A DNA stretch of 43,475 bases from Thermoplasmatota archaeon (GCA_016930995.1 JAFGFQ010000052.1:1-43475); one strand, 5' to 3'; shown: positions 34,751 through 43,120, counted from the first letter of the stretch. Numbers and translations: made by a program. The notes: generated by a model not told the origin, from the sequence alone.

Positions 34751-35172
34751 AAAAATGAATTAACATTTTTTTCAATTATCGTTCATATCATCTGTGAAAT
34801 CTGAATGTTGTAATAGGAAGTTAATTGTTGATGAGGATTTGGGAGGAAAGAATAAAAAGATACGCTCATCAACAATTGCACCTCTCTGTATTAACAATTG
34901 TTAATACCATATATAAATATTTCGAGAGAAATATTAGCATGCTCTTTTTTTACATAAAAAGCAGATAAAAAAACTGAAATGAACAAGTGCTAAAATGGTA
35001 TTTTTTTTTTAAACAGGAATGCAAAAAATCTTCATCCACTCCCCTCTTTCTATTTCTTATGTAAGTGAATCTTTTTTTCAACACGCAGATATGAACATTC
35101 AACGAAGACTATAAAAGAACCGCATTTCATCATGTATCGACTGCTTACAAGAGGAAAAGAGCATCGAGCACT
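34751..35172. other. Intergenic region with inverted repeats and palindrome
   Basis: The 420-base gap contains a 13-bp inverted repeat AATTGTTGATGAG (34823-34835) / CTCATCAACAATT (34865-34877) and a GGAGGAAAG...CTCAT A-rich segment (34842-34869). A 20-bp palindrome (34888-34907) is followed by the TATA-like ccatatataaatat (34907-34920), and a 10-base T-run lies near 35000. No convincing gene was seen; a short non-coding transcript starting near 34940 is possible. Confidence 0.45.
34888..34907. promoter_or_regulatory. 20-bp palindromic operator candidate, site 2
   Basis: GTATTAACAATTGTTAATAC is a perfect palindrome adjoining the TATA-like atatataaatat. It shares the core TTAACAATTGTTAA with site 1 (32581-32598). 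It is 266 bases upstream of the second histidine kinase. Confidence 0.5.
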
Positions 35173-36672
35173 GTGGTGAGTACAAAGCCTATGGGAAAGA
35201 AAACACAATTAAGCCTCTCAGTGAAACTCACATTCATTGTAGTGACTATAGCGGCAATCATCATTATTTCACTAACATATATCAACCTTAATGAGCAAGC
35301 AAGCTTTTTTGAAAAAAACTATGTGGATAAATCAGTAACACTTGCAAAATCTCTTGATGCAAGTATTTCGTTTTCTTTCAAAAACCGGTTAAATCAAACT
35401 GAGCAGTTGCAACAGTACATTGATACGATCAGTGAAAAAAACGATGAAATTATCAATCTCAGTATTAATGTCCCCACGTCCCAAGGTGACCTTATCACCC
35501 TTGTCTCAAACCATGAGAATCTGAGAAATACAGCGGCAAATCCTTATAACACCTATGTGTACGAAAATGACGTTATCGTGTATCTCCCTTCCCATAGCGG
35601 CTCTTCACATACGATAACTGTTTTTCTTCCTTTAAATATCTCTGGTGCTGTCGTCGGGACCTATGAGTTTGTTCTTTCGATGAACACAGCGTATGCTGCT
35701 TTTGACATAGAAATGCGTATGCTTATTATTGTATCCATCATCAGCTTGTTTCTTCTCACGTTTTGTTCCCTTTATCTCTTGCGCAGAACAATTGTCAAAC
35801 CGATCATCGAATTTCGAGATGTGGTCCATCGTATCAGTGGGGGGAATCTAAACGAGAGAGTCGCGATCAGCTCGAAGGATGAGTTAGGTCAGTTAGCACA
35901 ATCGTTCAATCAGATGACAATTGATTTGAAAAACTCTCAGTATCAGATTGAGCAGTACAACAAAATGCTGGAAGGATTGCTTGATCAGAAAGATCAATTC
36001 ATTAAACAACTTGGTCATGATTTGAAAAATCCTTTGGTCCCACTCGTCAATCTTCTTCCTATCATCGCGGAGAAGGAAAAAGACCCGACCGTTAAGGAAC
36101 ATCTCAAGATGATTGTCCGAAATGCTGAATATATGAGAGACCTTGTGATTAAGACACTGCAACTCGCTCGGTTACGTTCCCCTGCGACGGAATTTCAATT
36201 TGAGCGGTTGAATCTAGCAGAGGTCGTCAAGCAGGTCGTTGTGAATCAGGAATATTTTCTTCAACAGCATGATATTCAGGTAAAAACAGAAATTTCCTCC
36301 GCACTGATGGTAAAAGCGGATCGGTTACAGCTCATTGAATTGTTTAACAATCTTATTACCAACGCGGTGAAATATACCCCAAAAGACCAGAAAGGAAGTT
36401 CTATCACTATTCAAGCACAGCCAGAAGGATCTATGGTTACTATCTCAGTTACTGATATAGGCATTGGGATGACACAAGAGCAGCTTTCGCGTATCTTTAG
36501 TGAGTTCTTCAAGGTCGACTCGAGTCGTCCTGAGTTGGATTCGAGTGGACTGGGATTGTCGATTTGTCAGCGTATTGTTGAGAAACATGGGGGGCAGATT
36601 GGGGTGCACAGCGATGGACTTGGGAAAGGAACCACGTTCTTTTTTACTCTTCAGACCGGAGACGATAAATAA
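35173..36672 (+). CDS. Membrane sensor histidine kinase (paralogue)
   Basis: The protein has 499 aa from GTG 35173; GTG 35176 or ATG 35191 are alternatives, with gaggaaaagag upstream. It has transmembrane helices at about 17-36 and 183-203 around an extracellular sensor, HAMP (about 204-258), a short coiled coil, HisKA with H282 in QLGHDLKNPLVPLVN, and HATPase with FNNLITNAVKY, DIGIGM and SSGLGLSICQRIVEKHGG. The catalytic half closely resembles the kinase at 24785-26431, so they are paralogues with different sensors. A response regulator follows. Confidence 0.9.
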   Translation: MVSTKPMGKKTQLSLSVKLTFIVVTIAAIIIISLTYINLNEQASFFEKNYVDKSVTLAKSLDASISFSFKNRLNQTEQLQQYIDTISEKNDEIINLSINVPTSQGDLITLVSNHENLRNTAANPYNTYVYENDVIVYLPSHSGSSHTITVFLPLNISGAVVGTYEFVLSMNTAYAAFDIEMRMLIIVSIISLFLLTFCSLYLLRRTIVKPIIEFRDVVHRISGGNLNERVAISSKDELGQLAQSFNQMTIDLKNSQYQIEQYNKMLEGLLDQKDQFIKQLGHDLKNPLVPLVNLLPIIAEKEKDPTVKEHLKMIVRNAEYMRDLVIKTLQLARLRSPATEFQFERLNLAEVVKQVVVNQEYFLQQHDIQVKTEISSALMVKADRLQLIELFNNLITNAVKYTPKDQKGSSITIQAQPEGSMVTISVTDIGIGMTQEQLSRIFSEFFKVDSSRPELDSSGLGLSICQRIVEKHGGQIGVHSDGLGKGTTFFFTLQTGDDK

Positions 36673-36703
36673 GATAAAACAGATACTCCGATTAGATGGT
36701 GTG

Positions 36704-37075
36704 ATGAAAAAAATCATGGTTGTGGATGACGAACCCGATGTGACGTATACCGTGAAGCACGGTTTAGAGTCACTTGATTCACAATATGAGGTTATTTGTG
36801 TCGGTACTGGAGAGTCTTGCCTGGAGTTGTTGGAGAAAAACCAGATTCCTGATTTGATTCTGCTCGATATCATGTTACCGGGGATGAATGGATGGAATGT
36901 TTTTAAGACAATCAAGGAACATCAGCTTTGGAAGGACATCCCTATTGTGTTTTTGACAAATCGTAGTGATGCTATGGCAAAGGATGCAGGGAGTTTTTTA
37001 GGCAGTGATTTTCTGAACAAACCGTTTAAAATACCTGAGTTGAAGTTGCGGATTGACCGCTTGTTGAAACAGTAG
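36704..37075 (+). CDS. Single-domain response regulator (paralogue)
   Basis: ATG 36704 starts a 123-aa receiver: MVVDDEPDV, acceptor D55 in LILLDIMLPGMNGWNVF, IVFLTNRSD with the switch threonine, and FLNKPFK with the conserved lysine. No output domain is present. The longer frame opening at 36500 runs inside the kinase gene and is rejected. It is closely similar to the regulator at 26512-26907. Confidence 0.9.
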   Translation: MKKIMVVDDEPDVTYTVKHGLESLDSQYEVICVGTGESCLELLEKNQIPDLILLDIMLPGMNGWNVFKTIKEHQLWKDIPIVFLTNRSDAMAKDAGSFLGSDFLNKPFKIPELKLRIDRLLKQ

Positions 37076-37195
37076 GTAGTTTTTTTCTCTTGATGACATT
37101 TTTTCATTTTGCCAATCTCAAAGCATGTTTTTATATAGTATGAATGATAGAGTATATCATGTTGTGTGCTAGGATGGCACATAAGAAGGACCACC

Positions 37196-38503
37196 ATGAT
37201 GAAAATAAGAACTCCATCTTGTTTAGTCTCTCCTTCTCTCTCACGAATGTTCCTTAGTATGATAATCGTATCATTTATACTAGTTCTTTCTGTAACCCCC
37301 TGTGCCGCCTCTTTCCTCAAGACCGAGTCCGATCAATCATCAGCGATTCTTCCCGAAACAACCGAATCAAAAACAACCACGCCCCTGGATGGATCCTCTC
37401 CCGAGGTTATTGTCGAAGAAGAAACTCACACAGATGAATCAAATGAAGTTCCCTCTGAAGAAGGTACAGAACCATCACTAACGGAGACAGAAAATACACT
37501 CTCAGATGGTACCATGGAACAAAGTGAACCAACGGAAATCAAAACACCTTTTGTCATGACAACGGAAGAACTACAGACCGGGGCTCTTGATGATAGCACT
37601 TCTTATGACCTAACTTTAGTTAATTCCATTGAACCGTTTCTTAGTCCAACCACTCAAGAGGTGGTACTCACCGTCGCTTCTTCTGAAGACAGTACGACGA
37701 CTAGTATCAACACTCTCAACGTGGTGACAACACAACATATCACCTATGTTTCAGCAGAAATATCGATTACCCAGAACACGCCGCAGAATATTCCCGCTCT
37801 CAGTGTAGAATATCAAAATGAGTGTATCGCATCGTATGTCACGGTCCATCTCCTCGCAGACAATGTAACGCTTTCAGGAGACGAAATTAACTCGATGATG
37901 ATGACCTTCAAAATTAAAAAGGATCAAAATATCCAGAGCGCACAGAACCAAAACCAAATCTATGTACTCTCCTACGACGTCGATCCACTCTTTAAGATAT
38001 CCTATCCGTTCCTCCAGGACATAGTGTCAGCATCTTCATCTGGCGTATGGCAACCACTCATGCCTGTGGAGGTCACAGAGGATGAAGAGTATATCTACTA
38101 TTATGTGGAAACGTCAAGTTATTTTGCAACCTTTGCAATCGTTGGTACAGAATTGGTAGAAATACAACCCTATCAGTCTGGGATTCCGGAGATACCCTGG
38201 TGCGTTATTATCGTCACCATTATTTTTTCGACAACACTCTTGTTAGTCGTTCTCTTTAAGACCGGTTTTATTTACCAGGTCGAAGAAACGACTGAACGAA
38301 AAAACAAGGAAAAAACTCTTAAAATTGTCAATCAAAAATGGTCCTACAAAGTAAAACTAACAACCACACCATCAGAGCTCCAGCTTCTACGGACACCTAC
38401 CTTATATTTTACTTCTGCATCCTCGCCTCCTCAGGTGATCACCGCATCAGCACATGAACGCCAATCTTTCGAGGGATTGGAAGACGATCCGATGTATCTA
38501 TAG
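37196..38503 (+). CDS. Surface protein with PGF-pre-PGF-like domain and C-terminal membrane anchor
   Basis: ATG 37196 (aagaagga upstream) gives 435 aa. A signal peptide to about residue 38 is followed by a Thr/Ser/Glu-rich linker (PEVIVEEETHTDESNEVPSEEGTEP). A domain then matches the archaeal PGF-pre-PGF pattern (VTLSGDEINSMMMTFKIKKDQ ... GVWQPLMPVEVTEDEEYIYYYVETSSYFATFAIVG). A transmembrane helix lies at about 335-358, with a cytoplasmic tail of roughly 75 residues. No PGF archaeosortase motif is present; anchoring is by the helix. A cytoplasmic tail is unusual for an S-layer-type protein and may couple to signalling. Confidence 0.75.
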   Translation: MMKIRTPSCLVSPSLSRMFLSMIIVSFILVLSVTPCAASFLKTESDQSSAILPETTESKTTTPLDGSSPEVIVEEETHTDESNEVPSEEGTEPSLTETENTLSDGTMEQSEPTEIKTPFVMTTEELQTGALDDSTSYDLTLVNSIEPFLSPTTQEVVLTVASSEDSTTTSINTLNVVTTQHITYVSAEISITQNTPQNIPALSVEYQNECIASYVTVHLLADNVTLSGDEINSMMMTFKIKKDQNIQSAQNQNQIYVLSYDVDPLFKISYPFLQDIVSASSSGVWQPLMPVEVTEDEEYIYYYVETSSYFATFAIVGTELVEIQPYQSGIPEIPWCVIIVTIIFSTTLLLVVLFKTGFIYQVEETTERKNKEKTLKIVNQKWSYKVKLTTTPSELQLLRTPTLYFTSASSPPQVITASAHERQSFEGLEDDPMYL

Positions 38504-38604
38504 TATATTTAATAGTACTTTTTTACGCGTTTCATAGAGGCACGAAAAGCAAGCAGAATCAGCTCTAAAAATATTTAAACGTTTATATTATTATATGTTT
38601 ATTA

Positions 38605-39807
38605 ATGGTCCGTATAGATGATAAGAAAGCAGTGAAATATTTCTTATTCGGGAGCCTGTATTTCTCAGAAGGCCTCATGGTGGCCATCACAACGGTGGCA
38701 ACCTCACTGTATCTAAGAGACAAAGGCATCTCGATACCAATCACCACCCTTGTCGTCGGCATCGTCAACATCCCCTGGATGCTGAAATTCGTCTGGGGTC
38801 CAATCATCGATTATTTTATAAAGCACGGGAGAAAAACCTTCATCATACTTGGGGGAGTTCTCTCAGTTTCCTGCATGTTTTTTGTCTCATTCGTCGACCC
38901 CAGTTCGTCACTTCTCTTATTTACCGCCTTGATATTTCTCAGCCATGTCGGCATCGGTTTCATCGACGTCTCAACCGATGCATGGGCTATTGATGTCTCA
39001 ACAGAGAAAGACCGAGGTAAAATCAACGGCTCGATGTTCGCAGGTCAATACGGAGCATGGGCAATTGGAGCAGCACTCTTCCCCTTCATCGGCTCCCAGT
39101 ATGGCTATCCAGCTGTCTATCTAACCAATGCCCTGATGATTCTCCTGATCCTCCTGTTACCATTTTTTATCAAAGAGACCGTACGGGCAAAGGTAAAAGA
39201 AAAAATCGTCTCTCTTGTGTGTACAGAGTTCAAAAAAAGAACAGTCCTGCTCGTGGCACTGTTCTCTCCACTGGTCTTCATGAACGAAGGTATCATGTCG
39301 TATATCATGCCCATTTACATGAGAGATGGCCTACGTATGAGTGATGTACAGGTTGGTTTAATCTCGATGATTCTGCCAATATTCCTTGCTGTTGGTTCAC
39401 TTCTTGGGGGAATCATCACAGACAAAATCGGAAGGAAATCAACACTGTATGTTTTCATTGGGCTAAACATCGTGTTCACCGCCTCCCTTATTTTTGCTGA
39501 CACCTGGTGGAAGCTGTCGATGATTTACGGGATCATAGGATTGTTGATGGGAGGTCATTCCACCACATCCTGTGCACTGTTCATGGATGTGACAAATCCA
39601 AGGATTGGTGCAACACAGTACGGAATATTCACCGGGATAGCAAACGTAGGACTCAATGGAGGAGGGATGCTGACAGGATCTTTGGTTGTGGCATTAGGTT
39701 TCTCCCGAACGTTCCTGTATGCTGCCTGGGTGTTCGGCCCAGCGTTACTCGTGCTCTATTTCATCCGAATTAAAAAAGGAAAAGAGATACTTACGAAACG
39801 ACCCTGA
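38605..39807 (+). CDS. MFS transporter, AmpG/PAT-like
   Basis: The 400-aa protein has about 12 hydrophobic helices. Its first half has FGSLYFSEGLMVAI, IPWMLKFVWGPIIDYF and GFIDVSTDAWAIDVSTEKDRGKING, which resemble the AmpG muropeptide permease and acetyl-CoA transporter branch of MFS. The second half has GGIITDKIGRKSTLYVF, the loop equivalent of motif A. A TATA-like aaatatttaaac lies near 38567-38578, about 27 bases before the ATG at 38605. The substrate is unknown; peptides or sugar-peptides are possible by analogy. Confidence 0.88.
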   Translation: MVRIDDKKAVKYFLFGSLYFSEGLMVAITTVATSLYLRDKGISIPITTLVVGIVNIPWMLKFVWGPIIDYFIKHGRKTFIILGGVLSVSCMFFVSFVDPSSSLLLFTALIFLSHVGIGFIDVSTDAWAIDVSTEKDRGKINGSMFAGQYGAWAIGAALFPFIGSQYGYPAVYLTNALMILLILLLPFFIKETVRAKVKEKIVSLVCTEFKKRTVLLVALFSPLVFMNEGIMSYIMPIYMRDGLRMSDVQVGLISMILPIFLAVGSLLGGIITDKIGRKSTLYVFIGLNIVFTASLIFADTWWKLSMIYGIIGLLMGGHSTTSCALFMDVTNPRIGATQYGIFTGIANVGLNGGGMLTGSLVVALGFSRTFLYAAWVFGPALLVLYFIRIKKGKEILTKRP

Positions 39808-39865
39808 AACGATGTATCGTGATACCCGACAAGCTATGAGGAATCAATGCATCCTAGTATCCTTA

Positions 39866-41431
39866 TCAGTCGATGTTCCTCTGGAACGCAGGTAAATCAA
39901 GGGTACTCCAGTCATCGTGGTCGTTTCTCCCGCGAGACCCGTCAGAGTAATCGACAAGGAAGTAGGTATACCCATAGTTCATGCAACTTTTATAAGGCCG
40001 CCATTTCCACCATCCTGGTTCCCAAGGAAATCCACTGATCGCATCATGTCCACCAGGGATACGGATATCAAGTGTATGGCCAAGTTCATGCATGTAGACA
40101 CTGGCATAGGTGATTCCATATCCTGTAGCGAACCGATTTTTATCAACGCGTTTACTTGAAATCTGCCATGCACCCCAGTATCCATCATCAGTTCCAAAGA
40201 CAAATCCCGAATAGGTCCCATCGTACACGACTATACCGTAATGGAACGCGCCCTTTCTCCAGTTATGCTCATCTCCGTGAAGGAAATACTGCTGGTAGAT
40301 GCCAACAAGTTCCTCACGGGGTGTTTCTAGGTCAAAGGGAATCATTTCTCCCCCGCCCATGACCCCGTCATCCAAATGGAAAACTATATTTTGTCTATCA
40401 AAGACATCTCGCAGGAGATCTTTGCTTTTCTCTGGTAAGAGACTTGCTTTTTCCCCGTTCGGTCCTGCTTCCATCTGATCTAGCTCGACAAAAATATCTT
40501 TTCGGTATGGGTCAGATCCCCATGCTGATGTGAGGTACTCTTCGACGTTGTCCAGTCCATCGTCATCGGGGTCTAGGGTCGAATGGTCCTCCCATTCAAA
40601 TGGGTCATAAATAAAGACGAACCTCCAGGTCTGTGTATGGTAATCAAAATCTAGTACTGTGCCCCATCGGAATTCCCACTCGATGGGAACACCATCGGTG
40701 TCGTCATCCCTACCGGTATCGTCCACGGTCGGATCAGTGTTATACACATTTACTTCTGTCCAGTAAGGGATGTTGTCTTCGTCATAATCGTTTTGTGTAA
40801 TGTCAAATAGGATGAGACAATCTCGTTCTTCCTGATAGATGCTGTTATCATCACATCCATTCAATCTGCCATAGCCACTCAGATCAGCCCATGATGAAAA
40901 AGGATAGAGGTAATCATCACCGGTCCACTGCGCTGTTTTTAGGTTATACACCAGGTTGATGTCATATTTGTTCATGAAAAACCCGCCGTTATCATTTAAA
41001 TCGCATATGCGGTCAAACCCCAGTTTCCAGTCCCATAATTGGATCTTGATTGATACGTTCTCCTCTTCATCAGGTACGTTGAGGGTTGCGGACCAGGGTT
41101 CGTTGATATAATTCTGGTTAAACCATGTGCTGCTTTTGAATTGTTCATCGTTGATGAAGACTTTCACATAGAAATCTGCTTGGCCAATGTCATCGATTGG
41201 ATCTAATGCGCGAATCTCATTTATCGTCACCGTTACTTCCAAGTCTACGAGAGGGTCGATATCCTCCCCGTTATCAAATGATGAAATCTGATAGCAATTC
41301 TCAAATTCATCATATAATTTTTCGATTTCTGTGCTTGTTGGTTTTGTGGCGCTCTTCGCTGCAGATGTATAAATTGATAGGAAAAATACTCCAGCGATAA
41401 ACAAACATACGATTTTTTTGTCTATTTTCAT
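39866..41431 (-). CDS. Secreted metzincin-like metalloprotease with calcium-binding repeats
   Basis: The 521-aa protein has a signal peptide to about residue 27 and a C2-like N-terminal beta domain (LEVTVTINEIRALDPIDDIGQADFYVKVFIN). Acidic thrombospondin-3-like calcium repeats follow (DYDEDNIPYWTEVNVYNTDP and DPDDDGLDNVEEYLTSAWGSDP). A zincin domain then has H448-E-x2-H452 in MHELGHTLDIRIPGGH, a possible third ligand H462, and a downstream SCMNYG that resembles a metzincin Met-turn. I do not recognise a specific peptidase family; a relative of M43 or archaeal zincins is plausible. It faces the MFS gene tail-to-tail. Confidence 0.78.
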   Translation of the reverse strand: MKIDKKIVCLFIAGVFFLSIYTSAAKSATKPTSTEIEKLYDEFENCYQISSFDNGEDIDPLVDLEVTVTINEIRALDPIDDIGQADFYVKVFINDEQFKSSTWFNQNYINEPWSATLNVPDEEENVSIKIQLWDWKLGFDRICDLNDNGGFFMNKYDINLVYNLKTAQWTGDDYLYPFSSWADLSGYGRLNGCDDNSIYQEERDCLILFDITQNDYDEDNIPYWTEVNVYNTDPTVDDTGRDDDTDGVPIEWEFRWGTVLDFDYHTQTWRFVFIYDPFEWEDHSTLDPDDDGLDNVEEYLTSAWGSDPYRKDIFVELDQMEAGPNGEKASLLPEKSKDLLRDVFDRQNIVFHLDDGVMGGGEMIPFDLETPREELVGIYQQYFLHGDEHNWRKGAFHYGIVVYDGTYSGFVFGTDDGYWGAWQISSKRVDKNRFATGYGITYASVYMHELGHTLDIRIPGGHDAISGFPWEPGWWKWRPYKSCMNYGYTYFLVDYSDGSRGRNDHDDWSTLDLPAFQRNID

Positions 41432-41456
41432 TTGAAAACCCCTTTTTTATTTCTTA

Positions 41457-41467
41457 ACTATATAAAA
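41457..41467 (-). promoter_or_regulatory. TATA element of the metalloprotease gene
   Basis: The minus strand reads attttatatag 26-36 bases before ATG 41431. A second TATA-like tttaaata (about 41505-41512) lies further up, beside the palindrome at 41514-41527. Confidence 0.45.
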
Positions 41468-41513
41468 TTAATGTTAGTCTACTATTTTAAATAATCTGTT
41501 CCCCCTATTTAAA

Positions 41514-41527
41514 CTTAACAATCGTTA
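41514..41527. promoter_or_regulatory. Palindromic operator candidate, site 3
   Basis: TTAACAATCGTTAA matches the core of sites 1 and 2 except for one base. On the minus strand it adjoins gtttaaata, a TATA-like element feeding the metalloprotease gene. Confidence 0.4.
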
Positions 41528-41574
41528 ATTATTTGATGTTCTTTAAGTAAAACGATGCGCATTGCCTATCCCAA

Positions 41575-41610
41575 CCGGAGCAGAGCTCCGGGGTATTCAA
41601 CCCAGACGGG
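41575..41610. other. Hairpin cluster upstream of tRNA-Val
   Basis: CCGGAGC-AGA-GCTCCGG (41575-41591) is a perfect 7-bp stem. It is followed at once by GGGT-ATTCA-ACCC and then CCC-AGAC-GGG (ending near 41610), which compete for the same ACCC. This could be part of a small structured RNA or a terminator. The loop ATTCA gives a faint T-arm look but no full tRNA fold is present. Confidence 0.3.
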
Positions 41611-41696
41611 AATAAAAAAATCATAAATATTGAGAAAAATCCTTTTAACCCCATGGCCATTTCATGGTTCCTATCCCCGACCAAAAACTACGATAT

Positions 41697-41769
41697 GGGC
41701 CAGTGGTCTAGTGGTTATGACGTCGCGCTTACAACGCGGAGGCCGCCTGTTCAATTCCGGCCTGGCCCA
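41697..41769 (+). tRNA. tRNA-Val, anticodon TAC
   Basis: The 73 bases fold as a cloverleaf. Acceptor GGGCCAG pairs with CTGGCCC, with discriminator A. A short D stem is GTC/GAC, the anticodon stem is TCGCG/CGCGG, and the loop CTTACAA gives anticodon TAC (reads GTA and probably other GTN valine codons). The variable loop has 5 bases and the T loop is TTCAATT. CCA is not encoded. The T stem GCCTG/CCGGC has one T-C mismatch, and the D stem has a T-T fourth position. The last part (41752-41767) is repeated exactly at 43167-43182. Confidence 0.93.
41752..41767 (+). repeat. Direct repeat, tRNA copy (candidate attachment site)
   Basis: CAATTCCGGCCTGGCC, in the T loop to acceptor stem of tRNA-Val, is identical to 43167-43182. 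Integrated archaeal elements commonly use tRNA 3' ends and leave such repeats. Confidence 0.6.
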
Positions 41770-41779
41770 TTTATATGCA

Positions 41780-43036
41780 TTAGCTCGTTTCCAACAGCCA
41801 TTTCCAGATTGGTTTAACGATAATCTTCTTTTTTTCTTTAACAATTATCTCTTCATGATCTGTGGTGAGGATGAATCCTTGGGAAAGGTTATAGTGGTGT
41901 AACGCTTCAAGCAGTCCTTGGATTTCTCGTTCTTTGTTTTCTGAGAGATTTTGTGTGACTTGCAGTGCTTCTACTATCGATGCTCCATTTCTGATAATAA
42001 AATCGCATTCGTATTTTTCCTTATGGAAAAATATCTCTTTGTTTTCCCTTTTGAGTTGTAGAAATACGAGATTCTCTAGCGTTCTTCCGGTATCGTTACT
42101 GGTTCTGAAACCGAGAATTTTAGCTATTGCTGTGTCAATAAAATAGATTTTTTTGTTGTAATAGATTTGTTTTTTTAATGAAGGATTAAATCGTGGTATT
42201 AGGAATGTCAGATAGCTATTTTCCAGGTATTCGAAATATTCTTTGATGGTTGTTGCGCTAGTTAGTCCCGTGAGTTTCCGTAAAGTATTGAAGCTGATTT
42301 CTTTACCGATATTGCTTACTGCAAAATATATTACTTCTTTGATGGTCCTTTCATTAGGAAGGTTATAACGTGTGATAATGTCACGATATAATATGTTTTC
42401 ATATAAGGTTTTTAGATATTCTTCTTTGTCTGTTTGAAGATATTCGGGGAATCCCCCTTTTTCTAGATACTCATTGAATAGTTTTTTCAAGATGCTTTTT
42501 TGTTCTGTTGTCAACCGTTGAATATTAGTATAAGAATGTTGTTTGAACTGCAAAAATTCTTTGAAAGAAAAAGGATAAAGTGAAAAAGAAATATGTCTTC
42601 CAGTGAGATGGGTCCCAAGTTCTTTGCTAAGCATACTGGCATTTGATCCTGTGAGGTAAATTTTTTTCCGTTCATCATGAAGTCTTCGTATAAATCGTTC
42701 CCAGCCTTTGATATTTTGAATTTCATCGAAAAAAAATTTGTTTTTTGTGTCAAATAATTCAACGAGGACTTCATAAAGCATCTGAAAATCATCAACAGTA
42801 AACTGCACAAATCGTTCGTCATCAAAGTTTACATAATAACTTTCGGTGAGAGTGTTGGATCTAATCTGATGCAAAAGGGTTGATTTCCCCGATCGTCGGA
42901 TACCTGAGATAATCATAATAAAAGGTGTTTTTGTGAATTTGTTGATATTGATTGTGATTTCACGAGGAATGGCATGTTTATCCTGTTTGATTTGGGACTG
43001 CTCTATTAGTAATTGTTTGAGTTTGTCGCGGTTCAT
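41780..43036 (-). CDS. AAA ATPase with DUF4143 domain
   Basis: ATG 43036 gives 418 aa; the upstream TTG at 43054 is less likely. An N-terminal AAA_14-type domain has Walker A SGIRRSGKST (about 44-53), Walker B FFFDEIQNI, and sensor-like YLTGSNASMLS. A DUF4143-type C-terminal half follows, with YPFSFKEFL, GGFPEYL, YRDIITRYN, NSYLTFLIPRFNPSLKK, KIYFIDTAI and a nuclease-like CDFIIRNGASIVEALQVT. Members are common, patchily distributed ATPases found near mobile elements and defence islands; their function is unsettled. It ends 11 bases from the tRNA and is enclosed by the tRNA repeat, so it is probably cargo of an integrated element. Its promoter has tandem operators. Confidence 0.88.
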   Translation of the reverse strand: MNRDKLKQLLIEQSQIKQDKHAIPREITININKFTKTPFIMIISGIRRSGKSTLLHQIRSNTLTESYYVNFDDERFVQFTVDDFQMLYEVLVELFDTKNKFFFDEIQNIKGWERFIRRLHDERKKIYLTGSNASMLSKELGTHLTGRHISFSLYPFSFKEFLQFKQHSYTNIQRLTTEQKSILKKLFNEYLEKGGFPEYLQTDKEEYLKTLYENILYRDIITRYNLPNERTIKEVIYFAVSNIGKEISFNTLRKLTGLTSATTIKEYFEYLENSYLTFLIPRFNPSLKKQIYYNKKIYFIDTAIAKILGFRTSNDTGRTLENLVFLQLKRENKEIFFHKEKYECDFIIRNGASIVEALQVTQNLSENKEREIQGLLEALHHYNLSQGFILTTDHEEIIVKEKKKIIVKPIWKWLLETS

Positions 43037-43068
43037 GGGCTTAGTAAATACCAACTTATTAATAAATA

Positions 43069-43087
43069 TTTGGTTTGGCAGACCAAA
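43069..43087. promoter_or_regulatory. Tandem operator copy 1 of the ATPase promoter
   Basis: TTTGGT-7 bases-ACCAAA is a perfect palindromic pair just upstream of the minus-strand TATA-like tatttatta (about 43059-43067). Confidence 0.5.
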
Positions 43088-43101
43088 TTATAGCATTATT
43101 C

Positions 43102-43120
43102 TCTGGTTTGTTGGACCAAA
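43102..43120. promoter_or_regulatory. Tandem operator copy 2 of the ATPase promoter
   Basis: TCTGGT-7 bases-ACCAAA repeats copy 1 with the same 19-base layout and centres 33 bases apart, about three DNA turns, so bound proteins would sit on one face. Confidence 0.5.

Noticed and set aside
34939..34968. 9-codon ORF after the palindrome and TATA-like element
   Set aside because: Could be a leader peptide but length and composition (poly-T codons) give no support.
36500..36703. Upstream extension of the second response regulator
   Set aside because: Encoded within the kinase HATPase region in another frame; the receiver domain starts at ATG 36704.
39814..39825. GTATC-GT-GATAC palindrome between the MFS and metalloprotease genes
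   Set aside because: Short and lacking a T-run or promoter; not distinguishable from chance.
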